A DNA stretch of 5,434 nucleotides. Origin: GCA-003244245 sp035463315 (lineage in GTDB: Bacteria > Actinomycetota > Actinomycetes > Mycobacteriales > Pseudonocardiaceae). The stretch lies in the NCBI GenBank assembly GCA_035463315.1, contig DATHTJ010000299.1, forward strand, positions 1 through 5,434, given 5' to 3'. Under the pieces are notes generated by a model, which was not told the DNA's origin, searched no databases, and saw nothing but the letters and a program-made list of their open reading frames with translations. Below, piece after piece: positions 1 to 5,434 of the stretch. Numbering within the stretch: position 1 is the stretch's first letter; each line of letters begins with the position of its first letter. Position numbers and translations under genes: made by a program.

Positions 1-230
1 GACCTACGCCACCTGGCGAGTGCTGCGCCAGCTCCGCCACCGCCGAGCGCAGCACCCGTGCCCGCACCTACACCCGACACGCCCACCTGCGGATCACCGC
101 CGCGGCCCGGTTCCTGACCTAACTCGCCGAGCGCGGCACCAACCTAGCCAACGCTGGACAGGCCGACATCGATAAGTGGCTGGCAAACGGCCAGGCGCCG
201 AGGAGAACGAAACCGGCCCGGGCAGCGTGA
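1..230 (+). pseudogene. Decayed tyrosine recombinase (integrase) fragment
   Basis: This is a relic of a phage-type or XerD-like site-specific recombinase; it should have no activity. Frame 2 from base 2 reads TYATWRVLRQLRHR. The similarity then moves to frame 3 near bases 41-45, a one-base shift, and continues as ITAAARFLT, a TAA stop at 120-122 where actinobacterial relatives usually have Trp, and then LAERGTNL...QADIDKWLANGQ up to a TGA at 228-230. This pattern (FLTWLAERGT followed by QADID-WL) is typical, from memory, of the N-terminal SAM-like DNA-binding region of many actinobacterial integrases. The catalytic domain with its R-H-R-Y residues does not follow, so the piece is truncated as well as frameshifted. 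The left end is cut by the window. It lies 85 bases from the 3' end of tRNA-Ser, which fits the remains of an element that integrated at that tRNA. The family call rests on motif recognition, not on alignment. Confidence 0.66.
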
Positions 231-237
231 CCGGGGC

Positions 238-261
238 AACTGAGACCCAAACTGAGACCCA
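238..261. repeat. Perfect 12-bp tandem direct repeat
   Basis: The unit AACTGAGACCCA occurs twice without a gap, at 238-249 and 250-261. It sits in the non-coding stretch between the integrase relic and the 3' end of tRNA-Ser. Short direct repeats in this position can be arm-type integrase binding sites of an attachment region. That role is inferred; a chance duplication is equally possible. The rest of 231-315 shows no gene. Confidence 0.8.
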
Positions 262-315
262 CAGGGGAACGTCAGGTGAGTCGTGGTTGCCTTGCCCGGC
301 GTTTCGGCTAGTCAG

Positions 316-405
316 TGGCGGTAGCGGTGGGATTTGAACCCACGGAGGGCGTGAACCCTCACGCGCTTTCGAGGCGCGCTCCTTCGGCCGCTCGGACACG
401 CTACC
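316..405 (-). tRNA. tRNA-Ser (anticodon CGA, reads UCG)
   Basis: This is a complete class II tRNA with the CCA tail encoded (TGG on the plus strand at 316-318). The 7-bp acceptor stem pairs GGTAGCG (405-399) with CGCTACC (326-320), followed by discriminator G at 319. The anticodon stem CGCGC/GCGCG encloses loop CTCGAAA, placing anticodon CGA at 371-369. A long variable arm with a GAGGG/CCCTC stem follows, as expected for serine tRNAs. The T arm is GTGGG-TTCAAAT-CCCAC. It decodes UCG, a codon favoured in high-GC genomes. The gene lies downstream of tadA on the same strand but is separated from it by a strong hairpin, and it probably has its own promoter. The integrase relic beyond its 3' end suggests that the tRNA 3' half has served as an integration site. 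Confidence 0.97.
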
Positions 406-412
406 GCCGGTC

Positions 413-418
413 ACCATA
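413..418 (-). promoter_or_regulatory. Candidate -10 element for tRNA-Ser
   Basis: The minus strand reads TATGGT, matching the actinobacterial TANNNT pattern, and ends 7 bases before the mature tRNA 5' end at 405. No convincing -35 hexamer is visible at 16-19 bases upstream. A hairpin separates it from tadA, so an independent promoter makes sense. A short inverted repeat (CCGGT/ACCGG, 407-422) overlaps it. Confidence 0.4.
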
Positions 419-436
419 CCGGACGCGTGCCGCAGC

Positions 437-482
437 CCTGTGAGTGGCGATGCGAGCTACCGGTCGCATCGCCACTCACAGG
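437..482 (-). terminator. Perfect 19-bp hairpin, probable terminator of the tadA operon
   Basis: The arms at 437-455 and 464-482 are exact reverse complements (19 bp) around an 8-base loop. On the minus strand the stem begins inside the last Leu codon of tadA and contains its TGA stop (478-476). No T-tract follows, which is common for high-GC actinobacterial terminators. The inverted repeat is certain; its role as a Rho-independent terminator or 3' mRNA-protecting structure is inferred. It would separate tadA transcription from tRNA-Ser. Confidence 0.7.
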
Positions 483-961
483 CGCCGCAGGCGCATGAAG
501 CCGGTGAGTAGGGCGGCGCACTCGTCTGCGAGGACACCGCCGACGACCTCGGGGCGGTGCGGCGATCGGCGGTCCCGGACGACGTCCCACAGCGAGCCGA
601 CCGCACCGGTCTTGGGCTCCCAGGCACCGAACACCAGCCGCGCCACCCGGGCCGCCACCAGGGCACCCGCGCACATCGTGCACGGCTCCACGGTGACCAC
701 CAGCGTGCAGCCCGTCAGCCGCCAGCCATCGCCCCGCCCGTCCACGCGCAGCCGGGCCGCCCCGGAACGCAGCACCAGCAGCTCGGCATGCGCGGTGGGA
801 TCCCCGGTGGCCTCCCGGGCATTGCAGGCAGCGGCCAGCTCGACACCACGAGCGTCCACCAGCACCGCCCCGACCGGGATGTCCCCGGTAACCACAGCAT
901 CGCCGGCTACCTCGATTGCGCGCCGGACCAGCGCCGCATCGGCACCGGCCAGCGCCGTCAT
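476..961 (-). CDS. tadA: tRNA-specific adenosine-34 deaminase TadA
   Basis: This 161-residue enzyme deaminates the wobble adenosine of tRNA-Arg(ACG) to inosine in the cytoplasm, so that one tRNA reads several CGN codons. It belongs to the zinc-dependent cytidine/deoxycytidylate deaminase fold. The zinc site is complete: His58 and the proton-shuttling Glu60 in PTAHAE, then Cys94 and Cys97 in VEPCTMCAGAL. The early substrate-loop pattern IPVGAVLVD and the Asn47-containing NAREATGDPTAHAE are also typical. The chosen ATG (961-959) overlaps the TGA of the upstream gene as ATGA, and a GGAG lies 11 bases before it (976-973). An upstream start at 1009 would only add an atypical 16-residue extension inside the neighbouring gene. 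Length is normal for the family. Other zinc deaminases, such as cytosine or guanine deaminase, are possible but less likely given the TadA-associated partner. Confidence 0.95.
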   Translation of the reverse strand: MTALAGADAALVRRAIEVAGDAVVTGDIPVGAVLVDARGVELAAACNAREATGDPTAHAELLVLRSGAARLRVDGRGDGWRLTGCTLVVTVEPCTMCAGALVAARVARLVFGAWEPKTGAVGSLWDVVRDRRSPHRPEVVGGVLADECAALLTGFMRLRRL

Positions 962-1443
962 CCCGGCTGCTTCTCCAGCAACGCGGACAGCTGCGACCCG
1001 AACCCGCACCGCTGGGCGATCATGTCGAGTTGCTCGTCCGGGTACAGGTCCACCTCATCGATGATCACCTGCATCTCAGCTGCCGGCAGCCCCAGGTCGG
1101 CGAGCAGCCCGAGATCGCCCTCCGGCCAGACGTCGTCCTCATCCACCGCGTCTTCTTCGGGGACCTCGACGCGCAGCAGGTCGAGCACGTCGGCCGCGAC
1201 GTCATAGTCCAGCGCTGCACCGGCGTCGGACAGCAGCAACGACACACCGCCGGGCACGGGCCGTACCACGACGAAGAACTCGTCATCGACGTTGAGTAGG
1301 CCGAAGACGGCCCCCGTGGAACGCTGCCCGCGCAGCTCAGTGATGGCCGCGTCGAGATCTCGCAGGGCTGCACTGTCCAGTGGTGTGCACTGCCAGCGCC
1401 CGTCCTCGCGAACCACAGCGACGGCGAAGCCCGTGACCGCCAT
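958..1443 (-). CDS. TadA-associated protein of unknown function
   Basis: This 161-residue protein resembles the actinobacterial family named for its position next to tadA (tRNA adenosine deaminase-associated protein, TIGR03941 from memory). Its biochemical role is unknown to me. The N-terminal half (MAVTGFAVAVV, then FGLLNVDDEFFVVVRP and SLLLSDAGAALDYDVAADVL) is likely a beta-rich domain. A strongly acidic linker around residues 93-110 (EVPEEDAVDEDDVWPEGD) follows. The C-terminal part (GLPAAEMQVIIDE to the end) is probably helical. There is no signal peptide or membrane segment. The gene ends in an ATGA overlap with tadA, so the two are translationally coupled and probably made in fixed ratio; a partner or modulator of TadA is a reasonable guess. 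The ATG start has no clear Shine-Dalgarno, but CATACT ends 6 bases before it, compatible with a leaderless transcript. Confidence 0.88.
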   Translation of the reverse strand: MAVTGFAVAVVREDGRWQCTPLDSAALRDLDAAITELRGQRSTGAVFGLLNVDDEFFVVVRPVPGGVSLLLSDAGAALDYDVAADVLDLLRVEVPEEDAVDEDDVWPEGDLGLLADLGLPAAEMQVIIDEVDLYPDEQLDMIAQRCGFGSQLSALLEKQPG

Positions 1444-1449
1444 GGCACC

Positions 1450-1455
1450 AGTATG
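1450..1455 (-). promoter_or_regulatory. Candidate -10 for a leaderless TadA-associated gene transcript
   Basis: The minus strand reads CATACT, then 6 bases, then the ATG at 1443. The A and final T fit TANNNT but the first base does not. The spacing would place transcription start at or next to the start codon. No Shine-Dalgarno and no -35 match are visible. This is a weak call based on spacing. Confidence 0.28.
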
Positions 1456-1521
1456 CGCTGTCTGAGACTGCACGGAAGCACAATACGTGTCCAGCCCCCC
1501 AATACCCAGATGAGGTGCGAG

Positions 1522-1527
1522 GATAGT
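1522..1527 (+). promoter_or_regulatory. Candidate -10 for the amidohydrolase-tyrA-amidase operon
   Basis: GATAGT is followed by 6 bases and then GTG at 1534, the same geometry as on the opposite strand of this 90-base divergent spacer. It would give a leaderless message starting at the GTG. A GAGG at 1519-1522 could instead act as a distant ribosome site, 11 bases before the GTG. No -35 hexamer is recognisable. Confidence 0.3.
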
Positions 1528-1533
1528 GAGATT

Positions 1534-2793
1534 GTGACCACGCCAGCCCCCCGTCACCGACGGCACGCCAGCAGCAGCGCCCGGCCGGGTTCGACCGATA
1601 TGGACGCGAGCAGCCTGGTGTACGCCGCCAGAACGCTGCAGCCGCGCACGGTCGCGCTGCGCCGCGCCCTGCACCGGCACCCGGAGCAGGGCCTGCACCT
1701 GCCCGACACCCAGTCCGCCGTGTTGCAGGCGCTGGCCGACCTCCCCGTACACGTACGAACCGGGAGCAGCACCAGTTCGGTGGTCGGGGTGATCGAGGGC
1801 GGGCGGCCGGGGCCGACCGTGCTGCTGCGGGCAGACATGGACGCGCTGCCGGTCACCGAGCAGTCGGGGGTGCCGTTCAGTTCGGAGCTGCCGGGCTCGA
1901 TGCACGCCTGCGGGCACGACACGCACGTCGCGATGTTGGCCTCCGCCGCGCGGCTGCTCGCCGAGCAGCGCGAGGAGCTGGCCGGGCGGGTGCTGCTGAT
2001 GTTCCAGCCCGGCGAGGAAGGCTTCCACGGGGCCCGGCACATGCTTGACGAGGGCCTGCTGGACGTCGCCGGGATGCCGGAGCGCGCGCTGGCCGTGCAC
2101 ATCACGTCCACCTTGGACCGCGGAGTAGTGCAGACCATGCCTGGCACCATCATGGCGTCGTCGGACACGCTGCAGGTGACCGTCACCGGCCACGGGGGGC
2201 ACGCCTCGGCGCCGCAGAACGCGGTGGACCCGGTGCCCGCGGCGGCCGCGATGGTCGGCGCGCTGCAGACGATGGTCACCCGGACGCTGAGCGTCTTCGA
2301 CCCAGCGGTGATCACTGTCACCCGGATCTGCGCGGGCACCACCTCCAACATCATTCCCGAGACCGCGGAGCTGGAGGGCACCATCCGCGCGCTGTCCGAG
2401 CACACCCGGGTCACGGTGCACCGGGAGGTGCGCCGCGTCTGCGAGCATGTCGCGGCAGCGCATGGCTGCGTTGCCACCGTGCAGATCGAGCACGGCTACC
2501 CGGTCACCATCAACGATGACGAGGTGAGCCCGCAGGTGCTCGACCTGGCCCGCCAGGTGCTCGGTGAGCGCCACGTCACGCTCATGCCGGGCCCGATCAT
2601 GGCCGCCGAGGACTTCTCCTACGTGCTGGCGAAGGTGCCCGGCGCGATGGCGTTCCTCGGCGCCTGCCCGCCAGGCCACGAACCGGACACCGCGCCAGCG
2701 AACCATTCCAACCGGGTGGTCTTCGATGAGTCGGCGATGGTGCACGGGGTGGCCCTGTACGCCGGTTTCGCACTGGAGGCGTTGGCCCCGTGA
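1534..2793 (+). CDS. M20D-family zinc amidohydrolase (N-acyl amino acid hydrolase type)
   Basis: This cytoplasmic metallohydrolase belongs to the M20D / HipO-like amidohydrolases, which split N-acyl groups or conjugates from amino acids; the actual substrate cannot be read from the sequence. Numbering from Met at 1600 (397 residues), the metal-binding and catalytic motifs are complete: RADMDALP (78-85), MHACGHDTH with Cys104 and His106, FQPGEE with Glu139/Glu140, His167, the dimerisation-domain HGGHAS with His201, MAAEDFS (334-340), and a terminal His369 in ANHSN. Two starts are possible. GTG 1534 gives 419 residues and has a -10-like element at leaderless distance. ATG 1600 gives the N-terminus most like relatives (MDASSLVYAARTLQP) but lacks a clear ribosome site. 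The stop overlaps the tyrA start as GTGA, so it is the first gene of a coupled operon. Peptidase or indole-acetyl-amino-acid hydrolase activity is an alternative within the same family. Confidence 0.9.
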   Translation: MTTPAPRHRRHASSSARPGSTDMDASSLVYAARTLQPRTVALRRALHRHPEQGLHLPDTQSAVLQALADLPVHVRTGSSTSSVVGVIEGGRPGPTVLLRADMDALPVTEQSGVPFSSELPGSMHACGHDTHVAMLASAARLLAEQREELAGRVLLMFQPGEEGFHGARHMLDEGLLDVAGMPERALAVHITSTLDRGVVQTMPGTIMASSDTLQVTVTGHGGHASAPQNAVDPVPAAAAMVGALQTMVTRTLSVFDPAVITVTRICAGTTSNIIPETAELEGTIRALSEHTRVTVHREVRRVCEHVAAAHGCVATVQIEHGYPVTINDDEVSPQVLDLARQVLGERHVTLMPGPIMAAEDFSYVLAKVPGAMAFLGACPPGHEPDTAPANHSNRVVFDESAMVHGVALYAGFALEALAP

Positions 2794-3779
2794 GCGACCG
2801 CACGCTGTGCGTGATCGGGCTGGGCCTGATCGGCGGGTCGCTGCTGCGGGCCGCCGACGGTGCCGGGTGGAGGGTCCGGGGCACCGCGACCTCGGCTGCC
2901 GACGTCACCGCTGCCAGCGACGCCGGCTTCGACGTCACGTCCTCGATCGAGGATGCGCTGCGGGCAGCCGCCCACGACGACGCGCTGGTGGCCCTCGCGG
3001 TCCCGCTGCCCGCGGTCACGGACGTGCTGCCGGTGGTGGCGCGGCACGCCCCGCACTGCCGGCTCACCGACGTGGTGAGCGTCAAGCAACCCGTCGCGGC
3101 AGCGGTGGCGCGACACGCCCCGCTGGCCCGCTATGTCGGCGGCCACCCGATGGCGGGCACGTCCGCCTCGGGCTGGGCGGCCGGGTCGGCGACGCTGTTC
3201 ACCGGGGCGCCCTGGATGGTGAGCACCGACGACGGCGCCGACCCGATGGTGTGGGCGCAGGTCGCTCGGCTCGCGCTGGACTGCGGCGCGCACGTGGTGC
3301 CGGCCGGCGCCGAGGACCACGACGCCGCGGTCGCCCGGGTGTCACATCTGCCGCATGTGCTGGCCGCAGTGCTCGCCTCGGTAGGAGCCGACGGTGGGCC
3401 CCTGGCGATGGCCCTGGGCGCGGGCTCGTTCACCGACGGCACCCGGGTGGCCGCCTCCCGGCCCGAGCTGGTGCGCGCGATGTGCGAGGGCAACCGCGAG
3501 GCACTGCTCGCGGCGGTGGACGACGCGCTCGGCCGGCTGGGCGCGGCCCGCGGCTCACTGGCGTCCACCGGCGGGCTGGATGCCACCATCCGGGCCGGCC
3601 ACCTGGCCCGTCAAGCTTTCGACGCAGCCCGCAACGCCGGACGCGGCGACGCCGTGCACATCGACACCGTGCACATCGACCTGACCACCCCCAACGCGCT
3701 AGCGCAACTACGCAAGATCGCCCAATCAGGCGGGCACGTGGTCGCCCTCGACACCACCCACTGCCACGTCGCCCTGTGA
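2790..3779 (+). CDS. tyrA: Prephenate dehydrogenase TyrA
   Basis: This 329-residue enzyme oxidatively decarboxylates prephenate to 4-hydroxyphenylpyruvate in tyrosine synthesis, in the cytoplasm. The N-terminal Rossmann domain begins with VIGLGLIGGS (Gly10, Gly12, Gly15). Family hallmarks follow: TDVVSVK (Ser97, Lys99), GGHPMAGTSASG with His119, VSHLPH (His186, His189), and FTDGTRVA with Arg219, all intact. The residues after the second strand read RGTATSAAD, lacking the acidic residue that marks strict NAD use in some relatives, so cofactor choice is open. No ACT regulatory domain is fused. The C-terminal tail contains a near-perfect 15-bp tandem duplication (AVHID-TVHID). The GTG start overlaps the upstream stop, and a GGAGG at 2775-2779 lies 10 bases before it. 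Arogenate dehydrogenase activity cannot be excluded. Confidence 0.95.
   Translation: MSDRTLCVIGLGLIGGSLLRAADGAGWRVRGTATSAADVTAASDAGFDVTSSIEDALRAAAHDDALVALAVPLPAVTDVLPVVARHAPHCRLTDVVSVKQPVAAAVARHAPLARYVGGHPMAGTSASGWAAGSATLFTGAPWMVSTDDGADPMVWAQVARLALDCGAHVVPAGAEDHDAAVARVSHLPHVLAAVLASVGADGGPLAMALGAGSFTDGTRVAASRPELVRAMCEGNREALLAAVDDALGRLGAARGSLASTGGLDATIRAGHLARQAFDAARNAGRGDAVHIDTVHIDLTTPNALAQLRKIAQSGGHVVALDTTHCHVAL
3651..3680 (+). repeat. 15-bp tandem duplication inside tyrA
   Basis: GCCGTGCACATCGAC (3651-3665) is followed directly by ACCGTGCACATCGAC (3666-3680), 14 of 15 bases identical. It encodes AVHID then TVHID at residues 288-297, keeps the frame, and lies beyond the catalytic domain in the variable C-terminal tail. 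Confidence 0.85.
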
Positions 3780-3796
3780 GGCCGAAAGACCGCGAT

Positions 3797-5053
3797 ATGG
3801 ATGCTGGTGGCAGCGGAAAGCGCCCCGTTGCGGACAACAAACATCCCTGTGGCGACTGGAGACTGGAGAACCCGCACAACGCCGTGGTGCAGGTGGTTGC
3901 GATGCAGCCGGCAGTACCCGGGCCGTTGAGCGGGTGGCCGGTGGCGGTGAAGGACCTCATCGACGTCGCTGGCCTGCCCACCCACTGTGGTAGCGCGGTG
4001 CTGGCCGACGCCGCCCCAGCGCAGCACGACGCCGCCGTGGTGGCCCGGCTGCGCGCGGCCGGTGCCGTGGTGGTCGCCAAGACCCACACCCACGAGTTTG
4101 GCTTCGGCCCCACCGGAGACGTTGCCGTCGAGGGTCCCTGCCACAACCCCCACGATCCGCAGCGGATCACCGGCGGCTCGTCGAGCGGGTCAGCGGCCCT
4201 GGTGGCCGCGGGGCTGGTGCCGCTGGCGGTGGGCACCGACACCGGCTGCTCGGTGCGCACCCCGGCCGCGTTGTGCGGCGTGGTCGGGCTCAAACCGGCA
4301 CGCGGCGCGCTGCCCACCGCCGGGGTGTTCCCGCTGTCGGAGACCTGTGACCACGTCGGACTGCTCGGCCGTGACGTCGACACGGTCGGGGTGGCGTTCG
4401 GCGCGTTGACCGGGCGCCGGATCGACCCGTCCACCCCCCTGAACGGCACCGTCATCGGGCGCCTCACCGACCCGTACTGGCGAGTGCACGACGCCGAGAT
4501 CAACGCCGCGGTAGACCGGGCCGCAGGCGCGCTCCGCGCCGCTGGAGCCATCCTGCGCGACACCAGCCTGCCCGGGATCGAGGAGTTGGCCGCTACCTAT
4601 CCGGTGATCGTCGGCGCGGAGGCCTACGTCACCCACCGGCGCTGGCTGGCCCAGCGCCCCGGTGACTATCAGCCGGCCACGGCCACGCGGTTGCGGGCAG
4701 CCGCTGAGTACACCACCACCGACTACGTCACCGCGCAGCGCACCCGACGCAGGCTGGCCGCCGAGCTGACCAGTCGACTGGCAACCGACGGGATCGACCT
4801 GCTGCTGCTGCCGACCACTCCACTGCGCGCCACCCCGATCGGCGCCCGGCAGGTGGACGCCCCGGACGGCACCCAGGTCGAGGTGGTGCCCGCCCTGCTG
4901 TCCCTCACACTGCCCTTCAACCTGGTGGGCTGGCCCGCGGTGTCGGTGCCCGCACCGGGAGTAACCGGGCTGCCAGTCGGAGTCCAAGTGGTCGCGGTGC
5001 GTGGCGGGGAACAGGCGGTGCTCGCCGCCGGTGCTCGGATCGCCGCTGGCTGA
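3797..5053 (+). CDS. Amidase-signature family hydrolase
   Basis: This 418-residue cytoplasmic serine hydrolase of the amidase-signature family (GatA, fatty-acid amide hydrolase, peptide amidase relatives) hydrolyses C-N bonds of an unknown amide. The Ser-cisSer-Lys triad is present: Lys52 in PVAVKDLIDVAG, cis-Ser128 in GGSSSGSAA, and nucleophile Ser152, with the usual 24-residue spacing between the serines. The nucleophile motif reads GTDTGCSVR where the family normally has GTDTGGSxR, so Gly is replaced by Cys151. PAALCGVVGLKP follows as expected. The ATG at 3797 lies 17 bases after tyrA with a modest GAAAG 8 bases upstream. It retains the NAVV segment typical before the Lys motif, so internal starts such as 3884 or 3902 are less likely. 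The N-terminus is short for the family. A 7-bp tandem repeat (GACTGGA twice, 3854-3867) lies in the poorly conserved first 30 codons. Without gatB or gatC nearby and with a C-terminus unlike GatA, a transamidation role is unlikely. Confidence 0.9.
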   Translation: MDAGGSGKRPVADNKHPCGDWRLENPHNAVVQVVAMQPAVPGPLSGWPVAVKDLIDVAGLPTHCGSAVLADAAPAQHDAAVVARLRAAGAVVVAKTHTHEFGFGPTGDVAVEGPCHNPHDPQRITGGSSSGSAALVAAGLVPLAVGTDTGCSVRTPAALCGVVGLKPARGALPTAGVFPLSETCDHVGLLGRDVDTVGVAFGALTGRRIDPSTPLNGTVIGRLTDPYWRVHDAEINAAVDRAAGALRAAGAILRDTSLPGIEELAATYPVIVGAEAYVTHRRWLAQRPGDYQPATATRLRAAAEYTTTDYVTAQRTRRRLAAELTSRLATDGIDLLLLPTTPLRATPIGARQVDAPDGTQVEVVPALLSLTLPFNLVGWPAVSVPAPGVTGLPVGVQVVAVRGGEQAVLAAGARIAAG

Positions 5054-5077
5054 TGCCCAGGATTCAGACGCCCAGAA

Positions 5078-5434
5078 TTAAGTGCGACGGGCCAATCCGG
5101 GGTATTCCAGCACCAGACCGTCGGCGTCCACGGTGAACGCAGCTTCACACATGTCGCTGGCGAAGCTCACCACCGTCGTCTCGCCCACCGCCGTGGTGCG
5201 GTAGGTCTGCCGGACACAGCCCACCTCCAGACCCGGCAACGAGACGAACACCACCGGCACGTCATGCTCGGCGGCGGCGCGGTGCAGGTCCAACCGGCGC
5301 ACGGGCACAGCGTTGAACAGTGGGCTGCACGCCAGGTCGATGTCCAGGGCACCGCTGAAGTTGGTACGCACGGTGCCCGCACCCTGGCCAACCCGGTCGA
5401 CCAGCCAGATGCCCTCCTCCGAGCGAGTAAGGCT
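5078..5434 (-). CDS. Putative glycolipid-binding family protein (C-terminal part)
   Basis: The reading frame is open from the window edge to a TAA at 5080-5078, giving the last 118 residues; the N-terminus lies beyond 5434. The pattern LTRSEEGIWLVDR, then GALDIDLACSPLFNAVPVRRL, a VSLPGLEVGCVRQTY segment, and the ending FTVDADGLVLEYPGL resembles PF06475 (putative glycolipid-binding), a beta-rich fold reported as related to lipoprotein carriers. Its real ligand is unknown and I see no catalytic motif. It converges on the amidase gene with only 24 bases between the stops and no clear terminator hairpin there. The GTG at 5371 is an internal codon, not the start, because the similarity continues upstream of it. 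Confidence 0.72.
   Translation of the reverse strand, partial: SLTRSEEGIWLVDRVGQGAGTVRTNFSGALDIDLACSPLFNAVPVRRLDLHRAAAEHDVPVVFVSLPGLEVGCVRQTYRTTAVGETTVVSFASDMCEAAFTVDADGLVLEYPGLARRT

Noticed and set aside
94..417. Minus-strand open frame of 107 codons across the tRNA gene
   Set aside because: It reads straight through tRNA-Ser and its WVQIPPLPP segment is simply the translated T arm and acceptor stem; no protein family resemblance.
444..1207. Long plus-strand open frames over tadA and its partner
   Set aside because: They are Ser/Thr/Arg/Pro-rich low-complexity translations typical of antisense frames in high-GC DNA, opposite two well-recognised genes.
1444..2745. Minus-strand extension of the TadA-associated frame to about 595 codons
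   Set aside because: The extra 434 residues are antisense to the amidohydrolase, with compositions rich in His, Arg and Gly; only the last 161 residues resemble the known family.
2564..3796. Upstream extension of the amidase frame to 829 codons
   Set aside because: This part lies in another frame of the amidohydrolase and tyrA genes and is Arg/Ala/Pro-rich; the amidase similarity starts only after the ATG at 3797.
3854..3886. GACTGGA tandem repeat and GTG 3884 as an alternative amidase start
   Set aside because: The GGAG copies sit 15 or more bases before the GTG, and starting there would cut off the NA of the conserved NAVV segment; ATG 3797 fits better.
4190..4987. Minus-strand open frame of 265 codons opposite the amidase
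   Set aside because: Gly/Gln/Arg-rich shadow frame with no motif, opposite a gene with an intact catalytic triad.
5046..5077. Possible terminator between the convergent amidase and glycolipid-binding genes
   Set aside because: Only a 4-bp CTGG/CCAG pairing is visible and no T-tract; too weak to call.

Overview
The window is high-GC throughout, its genes overlap tightly, several start with GTG, and it carries a gene for the actinobacterial TadA-associated protein. Together these point to a high-GC actinobacterium. The tadA / TadA-associated protein / divergent tyrA arrangement beside a tRNA-Ser gene resembles, from memory, the Mycobacterium tuberculosis Rv3751-Rv3754 neighbourhood (integrase fragment, deaminase, unknown protein, tyrA). 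The exact genus cannot be fixed from the sequence.

Left part (1-480). The first 230 bases hold a decayed tyrosine-recombinase (integrase) fragment with a frameshift and an in-frame stop. A perfect 12-bp tandem repeat follows, then a complete minus-strand tRNA-Ser(CGA) gene with an encoded CCA. The integrase relic lies on the 3' side of the tRNA, the usual place for the integrase of an element that used the tRNA gene as its attachment site. A perfect 19-bp inverted repeat separates the tRNA from tadA and covers the tadA stop codon.

Middle part (476-1443). Two minus-strand genes form a translationally coupled pair: the TadA-associated protein of unknown function, then tadA, joined by an ATGA overlap. 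TadA makes inosine at the wobble position of tRNA-Arg(ACG).

Right part (1534-5053). A plus-strand operon runs divergently from a 90-base spacer: an M20D zinc amidohydrolase, then prephenate dehydrogenase (tyrA, GTGA overlap), then a compact amidase-signature enzyme 17 bases later. All visible catalytic residues are intact, so all three look functional. Two C-N hydrolases flanking a tyrosine-biosynthesis enzyme suggest, by inference only, a link between aromatic amino acid supply and release of amino acids from acylated or amidated compounds.

Right edge (5078-5434). The C-terminal part of a minus-strand protein resembling the putative glycolipid-binding family (PF06475) converges on the amidase gene and runs off the window. 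No CRISPR array, insertion sequence or rRNA was seen. No wholly new system stands out. The most unusual points are the operon composition, the Gly-to-Cys change beside the amidase nucleophile, and the eroded integration site at the tRNA.
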